Source of the DNA: CADEED01 sp035765415
GTDB lineage: Bacteria; Pseudomonadota; Gammaproteobacteria; Steroidobacterales; Steroidobacteraceae
Direction: 5' to 3'
NCBI GenBank assembly: GCA_035765415.1
Contig: DASTXR010000008.1
Coordinates: forward strand, 56,976-120,975
Length of the DNA stretch: 64,000 nucleotides
Of this stretch, positions 1-7,982 are shown piece after piece (within the stretch, counting starts at the first letter, position 1; the number at the start of each line of letters is the position of its first letter). Both the position numbers and the translations under genes were made by a program. Below the pieces are notes generated by a model. That model had not been told where the DNA came from and searched no databases. It worked only from the letters and a program-made list of their open reading frames with translations.

Positions 1-2862
1 CGCCGCGCGGCGCGCCGTGCGGCGCAGCGCGATGCAGCCGATCACCGCCAGCATGCCTAACAAGCTCAGCGGATCGAGCGCACCCGCGCCACGTACCGCG
101 GTCTGAAGCGTGCCCTGCTTGTCGATCGAATCGGGAACGCCGTCGCCATCGAAATCGCCACGGCCTTCGCGGCTGTCCAGGATGGCGTCGTTGTCGCTGT
201 CGAGATCGAGTGAATCGTTCATGCCATCTCCATCGGTGTCGGGACGCGCCAGTGCGCGGCCACCCGTAGTGCTGTCGACCGTGTCGACGAGACCGTCGTG
301 ATCGGAATCGCTGCCGTCCTGCCGGCCGTTTCCATTCGCATCGACGCCGCCGCTCTCGACGACGTCGCTCAGGCTGTCGCCATCGCTGTCGAGGTCGCGG
401 TGGTTGTCGATGCCATCGGTGTCGTTGTCGGGCAGCGGCAGCGCGCGGCCGCCCAGGCTGCTCTCGAATGAATCCGACAAGCCATTGCCGTTGACGTCGA
501 CGAAGTTGTCCGCGACGCCGTCGCCGTTCACATCGACGCCGCCGGCTTCGATGATGTCGGCAATGCCGTCGCCGTCGCTGTCGAGGTCGCCGAGGTTCGG
601 CAGGCCATCGCCATCGGTGTCGTCCGAACCATCCGCGGCATTCGGAATGCCGTCGTTGTCCAGGTCGAGATCCCGTGCGTCGGCCACGCCGTCGCCATCG
701 CGATCGACGAAGGTTCCGAACACCTGTGGCGCGGCATCGACCGCGTTGCGGATGCCGTCTTCGTCGTTGTCGGCGCCTGCGACGAAGCTACCGGAGGCCG
801 GCACGCGGAAGTCCGGCACGCTGCCATTCGTTACGCGCGGCATGTCCGTGCGCGTCTGGCCGGCATCCATGAGCGAGTCGCCATCGTTGTCGATGAGGCC
901 CGCTTCGATCACGTCGGAGATTCCGTCGTTGTCGGAATCCAGGTCGCGCGTGTCCGGGATGCCGTCGCCATCGGTGTCGGTGAGCGCCGCCGGCGTGCCC
1001 TCGAACGAATCGAGAATGCCGTCGGCGTCGGAGTCCACGTCCGCATGGTCCGGCGCACCGTCACCGTCCGTATCGAGCTCGGAGTCGCCGTCGCTGCCGC
1101 TTACGCTGCCTTCGAGGCTGTCAGGCAGCGTGTCGTTGTCGCTGTCGGTGTCCAGGTAGTCAGGCGTTCCGTCACTGTCGCTGTCGCGCGGATTGCCTGC
1201 ATCGGCGCCCGCTTCGAGCGCATCCGGAACGCCGTCGCCATCGCTGTCGCTGTCCAGGTAGTCGGCCATGCCGTCGCCATCGGTGTCGACGGGATGCAGC
1301 GGATCGCTGCCCACTTCGTCGGCATCGGCGATACCGTCGTCGTCGCTGTCGATATCGGTCGCGCTGTCTCCGGGTTCGACGCCGTCGGGGATGCCGTCGC
1401 CGTCGGAGTCCGGATTGTCGCGGCCGGTGCCGAGCGTGTCTTCGTCCGAATTGTTGAGCCCATCGCCGTCGCTGTCCGTCATGAGGCAGACGATGGAGTT
1501 GGCGTTGGGAATGCAACCGTTCGTATTGGCGGCGTCGAGCTGGTCGGACACGCCGTCCAGGTCCGTGTCGACGTTCGAAGGTTCGAGCGCATTGATCGCG
1601 CCATCGCCATCGGAGTCGAGCGGCGAATTCACGTCGCTTCCGACTTCGGCGCCGTCGTGCGTGCCGTCACCATCGGTGTCTGGATTACTGCTGTTCGTAC
1701 CCAGCGCGGCTTCCTGCGCATTGGTGAGTCCGTCGCCGTCGGTGTCGCCCGTCGGGCATGCCGCGGCATTGGCGTTCGGAACGCAAGGATTGCCGTTGGC
1801 GGGATCGAGCTGATTCATCACGCCGTCGCCGTCGGTGTCGACGTTCGAAGGCTCCAACGCGTTGATGACGCCATCGCCGTCGGTGTTCACCGGCGTATTC
1901 ACGTTCGGGCCGACTTCGGCGCCGTCGCTGGTGCCGTCGTCGTCCGTATCGGCATCGTTCATGTCCGTGCCCAGCGCGGCTTCCTGGCTGTCTAACAAAC
2001 CGTCGCCGTCACTGTCGTTGTTGAAATTGCTGGCGCCGGTTGCCGGGGAATGCGTGAACTGCGCGAAGGCGATGTCCTGCTGCACGGGGAAATCGCCCTG
2101 CGATGGATCGAGCCAGAAGAGCTGCGCCTGGATGGTGTACGTGCCCGCGGCGCTCGACAGCGGATAAGTCGGGTTGGCCGTGCGGATGACGTTCGCCCCC
2201 GCGGCGACGTTGAAGTCTTCTTCGAGCACCGTGACCGCGTTGCCGTTCGGGGCAATGAGAGAGATCTGCAGGCGATAGTCGCCGCCGGTGATCGAGTGCA
2301 CCGTGGTGGAAGTATTGATGGTGACGGTGTTCGAGAGCACCGAAGTGCCGGTGATGCGCACGCTGCGGGTGTCGCCGTCGGTAGCGCCGCCGCCGTCGGT
2401 CAGCAACTGCGCCCAGTCGACGGTCGTGACCCATTGCGTGGAGTCGCCGCTGGTGTCGACGTCGATGCGCACGAGATTCTGCCCGGCGACGAGCCAGGCA
2501 GGATTCACGCTGAAAGCGGTGACGCTCCACACATTGTTAGCGCCCGTGAGTTTTCCCAGGAGATGGCCGTTGAGGTAGACCAGGTCGACTTCGCCATCCT
2601 CTTCGTCCACGTCGAGCGCGCGCATGCTGAGCGCCACGGAGCTCTGCGGCAGCGTCGCGACGTCGATGTTGAATTCGATCGGGTGGATGCCGCTGAGGTT
2701 GCCCAGCGAAACGTCCATGTCGTTATCGGCGACGTGTGTTCCCGCGTTGTTCTCGTTATCCGCGTTTGTGTAGTAAGTCGCCTGCGCAAACGCCTGTGGC
2801 GCGAATGCGCCCAGCAATATTGCTAACCACGCGCCCGCGACCCGTTTGAAGGACTGATGCAT
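1..2862 (-). CDS. Secreted thrombospondin type 3 repeat protein, 3' end off the window
   Basis: The frame is open for 954 codons and still open at the left edge, so the stop lies just outside. Residues 1-23 are a Sec signal peptide ending AFA before QAT. Residues about 24-280 are beta-rich with no family I recognise. From about 280 to 925 the protein is tandem Asp-rich repeats of the DxDGDG type (for example DTDGDGVINALEP), the calcium-binding thrombospondin type 3 pattern, with more than 20 copies. The last visible residues read GAGALD, then a hydrophobic stretch (PLSLLGMLAVIGCIAL), then RRTARR. This Gly/hydrophobic/Arg tail resembles GlyGly-CTERM-type sorting signals, although the canonical Gly-Gly is replaced by Gly-Ala-Gly-Ala. 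The start has a GGGAG ribosome site 9 bases upstream. Likely a large, Ca-stabilised surface or exported protein of unknown role. The repeat type is sure; the sorting tail is an inference. Confidence 0.85.
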   Translation of the reverse strand, partial: MHQSFKRVAGAWLAILLGAFAPQAFAQATYYTNADNENNAGTHVADNDMDVSLGNLSGIHPIEFNIDVATLPQSSVALSMRALDVDEEDGEVDLVYLNGHLLGKLTGANNVWSVTAFSVNPAWLVAGQNLVRIDVDTSGDSTQWVTTVDWAQLLTDGGGATDGDTRSVRITGTSVLSNTVTINTSTTVHSITGGDYRLQISLIAPNGNAVTVLEEDFNVAAGANVIRTANPTYPLSSAAGTYTIQAQLFWLDPSQGDFPVQQDIAFAQFTHSPATGASNFNNDSDGDGLLDSQEAALGTDMNDADTDDDGTSDGAEVGPNVNTPVNTDGDGVINALEPSNVDTDGDGVMNQLDPANGNPCVPNANAAACPTGDTDGDGLTNAQEAALGTNSSNPDTDGDGTHDGAEVGSDVNSPLDSDGDGAINALEPSNVDTDLDGVSDQLDAANTNGCIPNANSIVCLMTDSDGDGLNNSDEDTLGTGRDNPDSDGDGIPDGVEPGDSATDIDSDDDGIADADEVGSDPLHPVDTDGDGMADYLDSDSDGDGVPDALEAGADAGNPRDSDSDGTPDYLDTDSDNDTLPDSLEGSVSGSDGDSELDTDGDGAPDHADVDSDADGILDSFEGTPAALTDTDGDGIPDTRDLDSDNDGISDVIEAGLIDNDGDSLMDAGQTRTDMPRVTNGSVPDFRVPASGSFVAGADNDEDGIRNAVDAAPQVFGTFVDRDGDGVADARDLDLDNDGIPNAADGSDDTDGDGLPNLGDLDSDGDGIADIIEAGGVDVNGDGVADNFVDVNGNGLSDSFESSLGGRALPLPDNDTDGIDNHRDLDSDGDSLSDVVESGGVDANGNGRQDGSDSDHDGLVDTVDSTTGGRALARPDTDGDGMNDSLDLDSDNDAILDSREGRGDFDGDGVPDSIDKQGTLQTAVRGAGALDPLSLLGMLAVIGCIALRRTARRAA

Positions 2863-2871
2863 TTATGACAA

Positions 2872-2935
2872 CTCCCGTACGACCAACTGACCGCCAAGCT
2901 CTTGGCGGCTTCGCCGCAACCTTTTGCGGGTACGG
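2872..2935 (-). promoter_or_regulatory. Candidate structured 5' leader over the ribosome site of the TSP3 gene
   Basis: Read on the minus strand, three perfect helices nest in 61 bases just before the start codon. P1 pairs CCGTAC (2935-2930) with GTACGG (2880-2875). P2 is CCGCAA-AAGG-TTGCGG (2929-2914), stacked directly against P1. P3 is CCGCCAAG-AG-CTTGGCGG (2908-2891). The 3' strand of P1 overlaps the GGGAG ribosome site (2876-2872), so folding would hide it. This is the geometry of a three-way-junction riboswitch or protein-bound leader, but I cannot match it to a known class. P3 is also a near-perfect DNA palindrome, so a DNA operator is an alternative. Confidence 0.4.
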
Positions 2936-3059
2936 TGTTCGTATCGGCGTCCGGGCGGGTCAGCCTTAGGACGGAGAAGGAGAGAAGGTTCAAATAACGG
3001 CAGGACAGCAGGCCGCCCGACATAATCCGGCGGCCAAACCCACTCTTATCCATGGAGGA

Positions 3060-3710
3060 CTACCAGCGCGGCGCGATCTGCGGTCCCGGCAGCAGTTCAT
3101 AGGGTGGCTTCCAGCCCGGGAGCTGTTTGAGTCGCTCCAGCCAGCGCGCCATCGCGGGGAAACTTTTACCGATGTCGTACCCGCTTTCTTCGGCGGGGTA
3201 ATAGAGATAGCCACACAGCGACATGTCCGCGATGGTCGGCTGTGTGCCCACGATGTAGTCGCGGCTCGCCAGATGTTTTTCGACGATGGCGAACGCACCG
3301 TCCACGCGTCCGGAGAGAAATTTCGCCACCGCGGGATCCGGCGCCGCCGCTCCGAACGACTTCAGGAACCGCAGCGTCGCGAAGTAGCTGGTGAACTTGT
3401 GGTTGTCGAAGAACATCCAGCGCAGAACTTCCTGGCGTTCATCGTCTGACTGCCCGCCGTATTCACCATGCTGGTTCGAGAGGAACAACATGATCGCCGC
3501 GGACTGCGTCAGCTTCCTGCCGCCAACCTCGAGCACGGGGATCTCGCCCATCGGATTGACGTCCTGGCGCCAGGCGTCGGAACGCTGAACGCCCGCGGCG
3601 AAATCCGCGAACGGCAGGTGAACCGGAGTCCACGGCTGCCGCAGCGCCTGTAACAGAAGAGCGACTTTGTAGGTGTTGCCGGATTGGGCGAAGGCATGAA
3701 GTTTGTACAT
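3060..3710 (-). CDS. Glutathione S-transferase family protein
   Basis: A 216-residue protein of usual GST length. The N-terminal thioredoxin-like half begins MYKLHAFAQSGNTYKVALLL and contains the cis-proline region MGEIPVLEVGG and the QSAAI glutathione-contact segment. The C-terminal helical half carries the N-capping-type motif PTIADMSL. It probably conjugates or reduces small electrophiles with glutathione in the cytoplasm; the substrate cannot be read from sequence. The start ATG at 3710 fits the conserved family N-terminus. It is the last gene of a minus-strand series and is 18 bases downstream of the membrane protein gene, so they may be co-transcribed. Confidence 0.9.
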   Translation of the reverse strand: MYKLHAFAQSGNTYKVALLLQALRQPWTPVHLPFADFAAGVQRSDAWRQDVNPMGEIPVLEVGGRKLTQSAAIMLFLSNQHGEYGGQSDDERQEVLRWMFFDNHKFTSYFATLRFLKSFGAAAPDPAVAKFLSGRVDGAFAIVEKHLASRDYIVGTQPTIADMSLCGYLYYPAEESGYDIGKSFPAMARWLERLKQLPGWKPPYELLPGPQIAPRW

Positions 3711-3728
3711 CGTGCCGCGAGTGTACCG

Positions 3729-4229
3729 TCAGCGCGCCGACACCTTCAACGCACGCGACACGAAGAACGCGGTCGGCAGCCCCACCAGCACGATGTGCCA
3801 GAAGGCGTGGATGTGCAATTCCCCGAGTGGATAGATACCGCGCCCGATGGCCGACAGGGGCAGGATCACGTAGTTCATGGTGAGGAGCACGGCGATGCCG
3901 TGAATGCATGCGAGGGCTAACCACTGCCGCGGCAGCCACTTCACGCGGCTCACGACCGCGTAGAGAATGGCGGCGGCGCCGATGCAGATGAACCAGTGAA
4001 GTGCGGCGCCCAGCACGACCATCTCGAGCCCGCCGTCGCGCGCGCGCTGCCCGAGCAGGCCGCTGGCCACGCCTTTCCACGGGCTCATCCACGACATGCC
4101 GGCCATGACGGTCTTGACCGTGGGGTAGATGAAGTCCGCGAGCCCGGCGAAAAACCCGCCGAGCAGGACGCCGCGCAACGCGGGGCTTGAGTAGTTAGAT
4201 GGAGTGGTGTTGGCGACGGTTGTGTTCAT
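3729..4229 (-). CDS. Hypothetical four-helix membrane protein (YagU-like)
   Basis: A 166-residue protein with about four hydrophobic segments: the LRGVLLGGFFAGLADFIY region, the VLGAALHWFICIGAAAILY region, the LALACIHGIAVLLTMNYVIL region, and a C-terminal FWHIVLVGLPTAFFVSRAL. The overall pattern (Gly-rich first helix, Trp/His-containing second, basic C-terminus) resembles YagU/DUF1440-type inner-membrane proteins, but the match is loose. No catalytic motif is visible. The ATG at 4229 is preceded by AGAGG, which lies inside a perfect hairpin (4234-4256). Function unknown. Confidence 0.75.
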   Translation of the reverse strand: MNTTVANTTPSNYSSPALRGVLLGGFFAGLADFIYPTVKTVMAGMSWMSPWKGVASGLLGQRARDGGLEMVVLGAALHWFICIGAAAILYAVVSRVKWLPRQWLALACIHGIAVLLTMNYVILPLSAIGRGIYPLGELHIHAFWHIVLVGLPTAFFVSRALKVSAR

Positions 4230-4233
4230 GATG

Positions 4234-4256
4234 AGCCTCTTCGTTACGAAGAGGCT
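4234..4256 (-). promoter_or_regulatory. 10-bp inverted repeat covering the ribosome site of the membrane protein gene
   Basis: The arms AGCCTCTTCG (4234-4243) and CGAAGAGGCT (4247-4256) are perfectly complementary around a three-base spacer. On the minus-strand mRNA the 3' arm contains GAAGAGG, the only good ribosome site for the ATG at 4229. It could act as an RNA hairpin that masks translation or as a DNA operator; sequence alone does not tell which. Confidence 0.5.
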
Positions 4257-4327
4257 ACATCGCGCGCGCGGCGCTGCGAAGAGCCGCAGCGCATTCGTCC
4301 CGAAGCCGGGCCGAGTTCTTCAGCTGC

Positions 4328-4795
4328 TCACATTTTTTCGCCGGGCAATTCGCTGGCGCGTTTCACCCACGCGGTGAACTGCGCTTCGTCGAGCTCGCCT
4401 TTTTCGTGGATGTCGAGGTAGCGCACCTCTTTTTGTTTGGAGTCGCCGGGCGGCATGGGACTCAGCGATGTGCCGCGGAAGAAAGCCACCTTCACGTATC
4501 TCGTGAAGCAATGCATGCTGAGGAACCAGATCCCCTCCTCGACTCCATACATCGGCGAATTCCATTTCACCGCCTTGCGCACGCCGGGCACGGCGCGCGC
4601 AACGAGCGCGTCGACACGGCGCGCGACTTCGCGCTTCCAGCCCGGAATCGCCGCGATGTATGCGCGCACCGGCGCGTCGCCATAACCCTTGGCGATCTGC
4701 GGATTGTCACCCGAGAGAAGTTTCGGTTTCGCTGGCTTTCGCGTGCTCTGGGTCTTTTTTGCGGCCTTGGCCTTCTTACGCTTCTTTTCGACCAT
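4328..4795 (-). CDS. DUF1801 domain protein
   Basis: A 155-residue protein with a very basic Lys/Ala-rich N-terminal tail (residues 1-25), then a DUF1801 (YdhG-like) fold. Family marks are the helix ending VRKAVKWNSPMYG and the strand region YVKVAFFRGTSL. The molecular role of DUF1801 is not established. An in-frame ATG exists at 4816, but the ATG at 4795 has AGGAG eight bases upstream and is preferred. Its 5' end overlaps the 3' end of the small membrane protein gene, consistent with a four-gene coupled operon led by the AraC regulator. The basic tail may bind nucleic acid; that is an inference. Confidence 0.82.
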   Translation of the reverse strand: MVEKKRKKAKAAKKTQSTRKPAKPKLLSGDNPQIAKGYGDAPVRAYIAAIPGWKREVARRVDALVARAVPGVRKAVKWNSPMYGVEEGIWFLSMHCFTRYVKVAFFRGTSLSPMPPGDSKQKEVRYLDIHEKGELDEAQFTAWVKRASELPGEKM

Positions 4796-5000
4796 CGCGC
4801 CGGCTCCTGGAGACATACGGAAGTACGAACATGTAGAGGCCGGTGAACATTAGCAAGGCCAGCGGGAGCAGTGGCGAGTAGGTGATCCACGCGGGCGGAG
4901 CACCCTGCGACATGGCGACGAAGTTGGCGACGACCGTCACCGTGAAGAAGATGGACATCCAGCGATGGAACTGACGAATCCACTTGCTCGCGGTGCTCAT
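4776..5000 (-). CDS. Small two-helix membrane protein
   Basis: A 74-residue protein: a basic, amphipathic N-terminus (WIRQFHRWMS), a first hydrophobic helix (IFFTVTVVANFVAM), a short loop rich in Pro, a second helix (LLPLALLMFTGLYMFVLPYV), then a basic tail. The pattern is common in small proteobacterial inner-membrane proteins of unknown function. It overlaps the VOC gene upstream by ATGA (4997-5000) and the DUF1801 gene downstream by 20 bases, so translation is probably coupled. Confidence 0.75.
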   Translation of the reverse strand: MSTASKWIRQFHRWMSIFFTVTVVANFVAMSQGAPPAWITYSPLLPLALLMFTGLYMFVLPYVSRSRRDGRKEA

Positions 5001-5410
5001 GACGCCCTCCGCGCTTCGATCATCTTCCAGCCGTTGCCCGACGGATCGCGGAAGCTCGCATCCACGCTGCCGTAGCGATCGACGGGCTCCTGCGTGAACT
5101 CCACACCGGCCGCGTGCATGCGTTTGTAAGCCGCGCGGCAGTCATCGACGACGAGCACCAGCGGCGGCATGGCGCCTTTCGCCACGATCTCTCGCAGGGT
5201 CTGCGCGGTCGCCGCGTCGACCGTCGGCGGGCCGGGCTTGTACAACCCGAGCTGGAATGACGGCTGATCGGGGTGCTGCACCGTGAGCCAGCGATAGTCG
5301 CCATTCTTCACATCGGTATGCACGCGGAACCCGAGTTTCTCCACGTAGAACTCCCGGGCTTCGTCCTGATCGCGAACGTACAGCCCGACTACACCTACAC
5401 CTTGATTCAT
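4997..5410 (-). CDS. VOC/glyoxalase superfamily protein
   Basis: A 137-residue protein with two beta-alpha-beta-beta-beta halves typical of the vicinal-oxygen-chelate fold. The first half opens VGVVGLYVRDQDEAREFYVE; the second contains LVLVVDDCRAAYKRM and ends in the typical SFRDPSGNGWKM(I/L)E strand, whose Glu is a usual metal ligand. Such proteins act as glyoxalases, dioxygenases or resistance proteins; the substrate here is open. An AAGGAGG site sits seven bases before the ATG. It overlaps the AraC gene by 4 bases (5407-5410), which suggests a regulator-enzyme unit. Confidence 0.88.
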   Translation of the reverse strand: MNQGVGVVGLYVRDQDEAREFYVEKLGFRVHTDVKNGDYRWLTVQHPDQPSFQLGLYKPGPPTVDAATAQTLREIVAKGAMPPLVLVVDDCRAAYKRMHAAGVEFTQEPVDRYGSVDASFRDPSGNGWKMIEARRAS

Positions 5411-5895
5411 GGGACCTCCTTTTTGGTGGCCTTATTTTTACCTCCCACCTCCCGGCGCCGCTTCTCCGAAACTGCTTTGATGAGATTCGGCCGGTGGGCG
5501 GCGATCAGATAGCAGGCGGGCACCCGGTCGAAGTGTTGCGCATTGGCCTTCTCGCGCGCGCGTGCCTGTCCCGGACTCTCGCCGGTGACATCACGGAAAA
5601 TGCGACCGAACGTTCCGAGGCTTTTCCAGCCCGTCTGAAAGGCGATGTCGGTGATGGACAGGTCCGTGTCACGCAGAAATGCCTTCGCCCGCTCTAATCG
5701 GCGCGTAAGCAGATAGCGGTGCGGTGGCACACCGAAGGCATCCCTGAACGATCGCGCGAAGTGAGCCTCGGAGACGCGGCTCACGCGCGCCAGCCGCTCG
5801 ACGGGCCAGTCCTCGTGCGAGGCGACATCCATCCGGTCTTTGGCGCGCAGCAGGCGGCGCAACAGCTCCGGGTCCTGGCTCGTGTGCCCTTTCAT
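5407..5895 (-). CDS. AraC family transcriptional regulator
   Basis: A 162-residue protein that is mostly DNA-binding domain. Two helix-turn-helix motifs lie at about residues 20-110: PVERLARVSRVSEAHFARSF and LSITDIAFQTGWKSLGTFGR, followed by the FRDVTGESPGQAR signature. There is no N-terminal sensor domain; a 50-residue C-terminal extension is basic. An upstream TTG at 5904 is possible, but ATG 5895 matches the conserved region better. The gene starts only 24 bases after the thiolase stop on the same strand, so it may be partly read through from the catabolic operon. It probably controls the VOC/membrane/DUF1801 genes it overlaps. Confidence 0.88.
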   Translation of the reverse strand: MKGHTSQDPELLRRLLRAKDRMDVASHEDWPVERLARVSRVSEAHFARSFRDAFGVPPHRYLLTRRLERAKAFLRDTDLSITDIAFQTGWKSLGTFGRIFRDVTGESPGQARAREKANAQHFDRVPACYLIAAHRPNLIKAVSEKRRREVGGKNKATKKEVP

Positions 5896-5919
5896 GGCGG
5901 GCAATTGTGCCTGACCGCG

Positions 5920-7095
5920 TTACAGGACCTCGAACAAGCCCGCCGCGCCCATCCCGCCACCCACGCACATGGTCACGACGACGTGGCGCACACCGCGCCG
6001 CTTGCCCTCGATGAGCGCGTGGCCCACCAGCCTGGCGCCCGACATCCCATAGGGATGTCCGATGGAAATGGCGCCACCGTCGACGTTCAGGCGCTCGTCC
6101 GGAATGCCGAGCCGGTCACGGCAGTAGATGACCTGCACGGCGAAAGCCTCGTTCAATTCCCAGAGGCCGATGTCGTCCGTTCCGAGCCCGAAGCGCTCTA
6201 ACAATCGCGGCACCGCGAACACCGGGCCAATGCCCATTTCGTCGGGCCGCGTGCCGGTAACTGCCATGCCGACGTAACGGCCGAGAGGCGCGAGCCCGCG
6301 CCGCTCCGCCACGCGCGCTTCCATGAGCACGCAGGCCGAAGCGCCATCCGAGAGCTGGCTGGCGTTGCCCGCGGAGACGGTGCCTCCCGCGTGCACGGGC
6401 TTGAGTGCCGCGAGACCGGGAAGCGTGGTGTCGGGCCGCATACCTTCGTCGCGATCGAGCGTAATTTCCCGCAAGGTTTCCGCGCCGGTGTTCTTGTCCA
6501 CCATCTTCATGGTGGCCCGCACGGGAACGATTTCCGCCGAAAGGCGGCCCCCGGCTTGCGCGGCGGCGGTACGCTGCTGCGAGGACAATGCATAGGCATC
6601 GCAGAGTTCGCGCGAGATGCCGTAGCGCGCCGCGACGACCTCGGCGGTGTCGATCATGGGCATGGACACGTCCGGCTGCAGCGCGAGTAGTTCGGGGTCC
6701 TGCCCGACACGCAATTCCCGCGTCTGAACCAGCGAAATGGATTCGACGCCGCCGGCGATCACGATATCCATGCGATCGACGATCACCTGCTTCGCGGCCG
6801 TGGCGATCGCCATGAGGCCGGAAGCGCACTGCCGGTCGAGCGTGATGCCCGGCACTTCCACCGGAAATCCCGCGCGCAGCGCCGCCGTGCGGCCAATGGT
6901 GTGCTGCGAGCCCTGCGGCATCGCGCAACCCAGCAAACAATCTTCGATCTCGGCCGGCGCGACCCCCGCGCGAGTCACGGCTGCGCGCAGCGCATGCGCA
7001 GCCAGCGTGGGCGCGGGCGTCTGGTTGAAAGCACCTCGATAGGCGCGACCGATGGGTGTGCGCGCCGTGGCGACGATGACCGCGTCGCGCGTCAT
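5920..7095 (-). CDS. Thiolase (acetyl-CoA acyltransferase)
   Basis: A 391-residue thiolase, standard length. The nucleophile is Cys90 in LDRQCASG; the base His347 is in SIGHPYGMSG and the second Cys377 in TMCVGGGMG, so all three catalytic residues are present. It would cleave a 3-ketoacyl-CoA with CoA to release acetyl-CoA (or propionyl-CoA) and a shortened acyl-CoA in the cytoplasm, the last step of a beta-oxidation round. It overlaps the SDR gene by ATGA and is the last gene of the seven-gene operon that begins with a TonB receptor at 15356. That context suggests degradation rather than biosynthetic condensation. Confidence 0.93.
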   Translation of the reverse strand: MTRDAVIVATARTPIGRAYRGAFNQTPAPTLAAHALRAAVTRAGVAPAEIEDCLLGCAMPQGSQHTIGRTAALRAGFPVEVPGITLDRQCASGLMAIATAAKQVIVDRMDIVIAGGVESISLVQTRELRVGQDPELLALQPDVSMPMIDTAEVVAARYGISRELCDAYALSSQQRTAAAQAGGRLSAEIVPVRATMKMVDKNTGAETLREITLDRDEGMRPDTTLPGLAALKPVHAGGTVSAGNASQLSDGASACVLMEARVAERRGLAPLGRYVGMAVTGTRPDEMGIGPVFAVPRLLERFGLGTDDIGLWELNEAFAVQVIYCRDRLGIPDERLNVDGGAISIGHPYGMSGARLVGHALIEGKRRGVRHVVVTMCVGGGMGAAGLFEVL

Positions 7096-7982
7096 GGTGC
7101 CGCGGGCGCGGCCAACGCCGCGCTCGCCACTTCGCGTTCCACCTGCAGAAAGCCGTAGGCGGGCACGAGCGCGCCGGCGCGCTCGGAAATTGCATCCCAG
7201 TTCTCGATGATGCGCTCGCCCGCTTCATCCCCGCCGCCGATGTACTGTCCCTGCGTCAGGGTCACATAGGAACGCGCGACATGGCCGGCACCGGCGCAGA
7301 CGATGGCGCGCGTGGGTGCGTCGTCCACCAGGAGCGCCAGCAGCGCGGGACTGACCAGCGCGGGATTCATTGCCCGCAGGCTGGCGGCCGAGAGCACACC
7401 CTGTGTCATCTGCGTCGCCGCCGAGGGCGCAAGGCAATTCACGCGAATGTCGTACTTCTCGCCTTCGATGCCCAGCGTCTGCATCAGCCCCACCAGCGCC
7501 ATCTTCGCGGCGCCGTAGTTAGCCTGGCCGAAATTGCCGAAGAGCCCGGACGAAGAGGTGGTCATGACGATGCGGCCGCGTTTCTGCTCGCGCATCTGGT
7601 CCCAGACGGCCTTGCTGCAGATCACGGCACCCATCAGGTGGACGTCGAGCACCAGGCGGAAGTCTTCGATGCTCATCTTGGCGAAGCTCTTGTCGCGCAG
7701 GATGCCGGCGTTGTTCACGAGGATGTCCACGCGGCCGAACTCGGCGCGCGTGCGCTCGACCAGCGCGGCGATCGCGCGCTCGTCCGTCACCGACGCGGCA
7801 TGCCCGAAAGCCGCGCCGCCCGCGGCCACGATCTGCGCGGCCACTGCCTCCGCCGCATTCGCGGCCAGGTCGTTGACGACGACGCGCGCTCCCTGGCGGG
7901 CGAGGAACAACGCATGCTCGCGGCCAAGGCCACCGCCCGCGCCGGTGACGATGGCGACGCGTCCTTCGAGAGGCGGCTTCAC
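7092..7982 (-). CDS. SDR family 3-hydroxyacyl-CoA dehydrogenase-like oxidoreductase
   Basis: A 296-residue short-chain dehydrogenase. The NAD(P)-binding motif TGAGGGLG is at residues 13-20, NNAG at 90-93, the catalytic Ser in TSSSG (about 143-145), and Tyr156/Lys160 in NYGAAK. Asp38 after the second strand (VVVNDLA) favours NAD. The long form with a C-terminal segment containing IENWDAISERAG resembles the dehydrogenase domain of type 2 peroxisomal multifunctional enzyme, so oxidation of a 3-hydroxyacyl-CoA is the likely reaction. The start is GTG in a GTGA overlap with tetR; the stop overlaps the thiolase ATG. Substrate unknown. Confidence 0.88.
   Translation of the reverse strand: MKPPLEGRVAIVTGAGGGLGREHALFLARQGARVVVNDLAANAAEAVAAQIVAAGGAAFGHAASVTDERAIAALVERTRAEFGRVDILVNNAGILRDKSFAKMSIEDFRLVLDVHLMGAVICSKAVWDQMREQKRGRIVMTTSSSGLFGNFGQANYGAAKMALVGLMQTLGIEGEKYDIRVNCLAPSAATQMTQGVLSAASLRAMNPALVSPALLALLVDDAPTRAIVCAGAGHVARSYVTLTQGQYIGGGDEAGERIIENWDAISERAGALVPAYGFLQVEREVASAALAAPAAP

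Noticed and set aside
404..1995. Long plus-strand reading frames opposite the TSP3 gene
   Set aside because: They are antisense shadows of the Asp-rich repeat coding frame; composition is repetitive and no start or fold is convincing.
2872..2935. Cyclic-di-GMP-I (GEMM) riboswitch
   Set aside because: The conserved GEMM junction bases and tetraloop/receptor are not present, so only a generic structured leader is reported.
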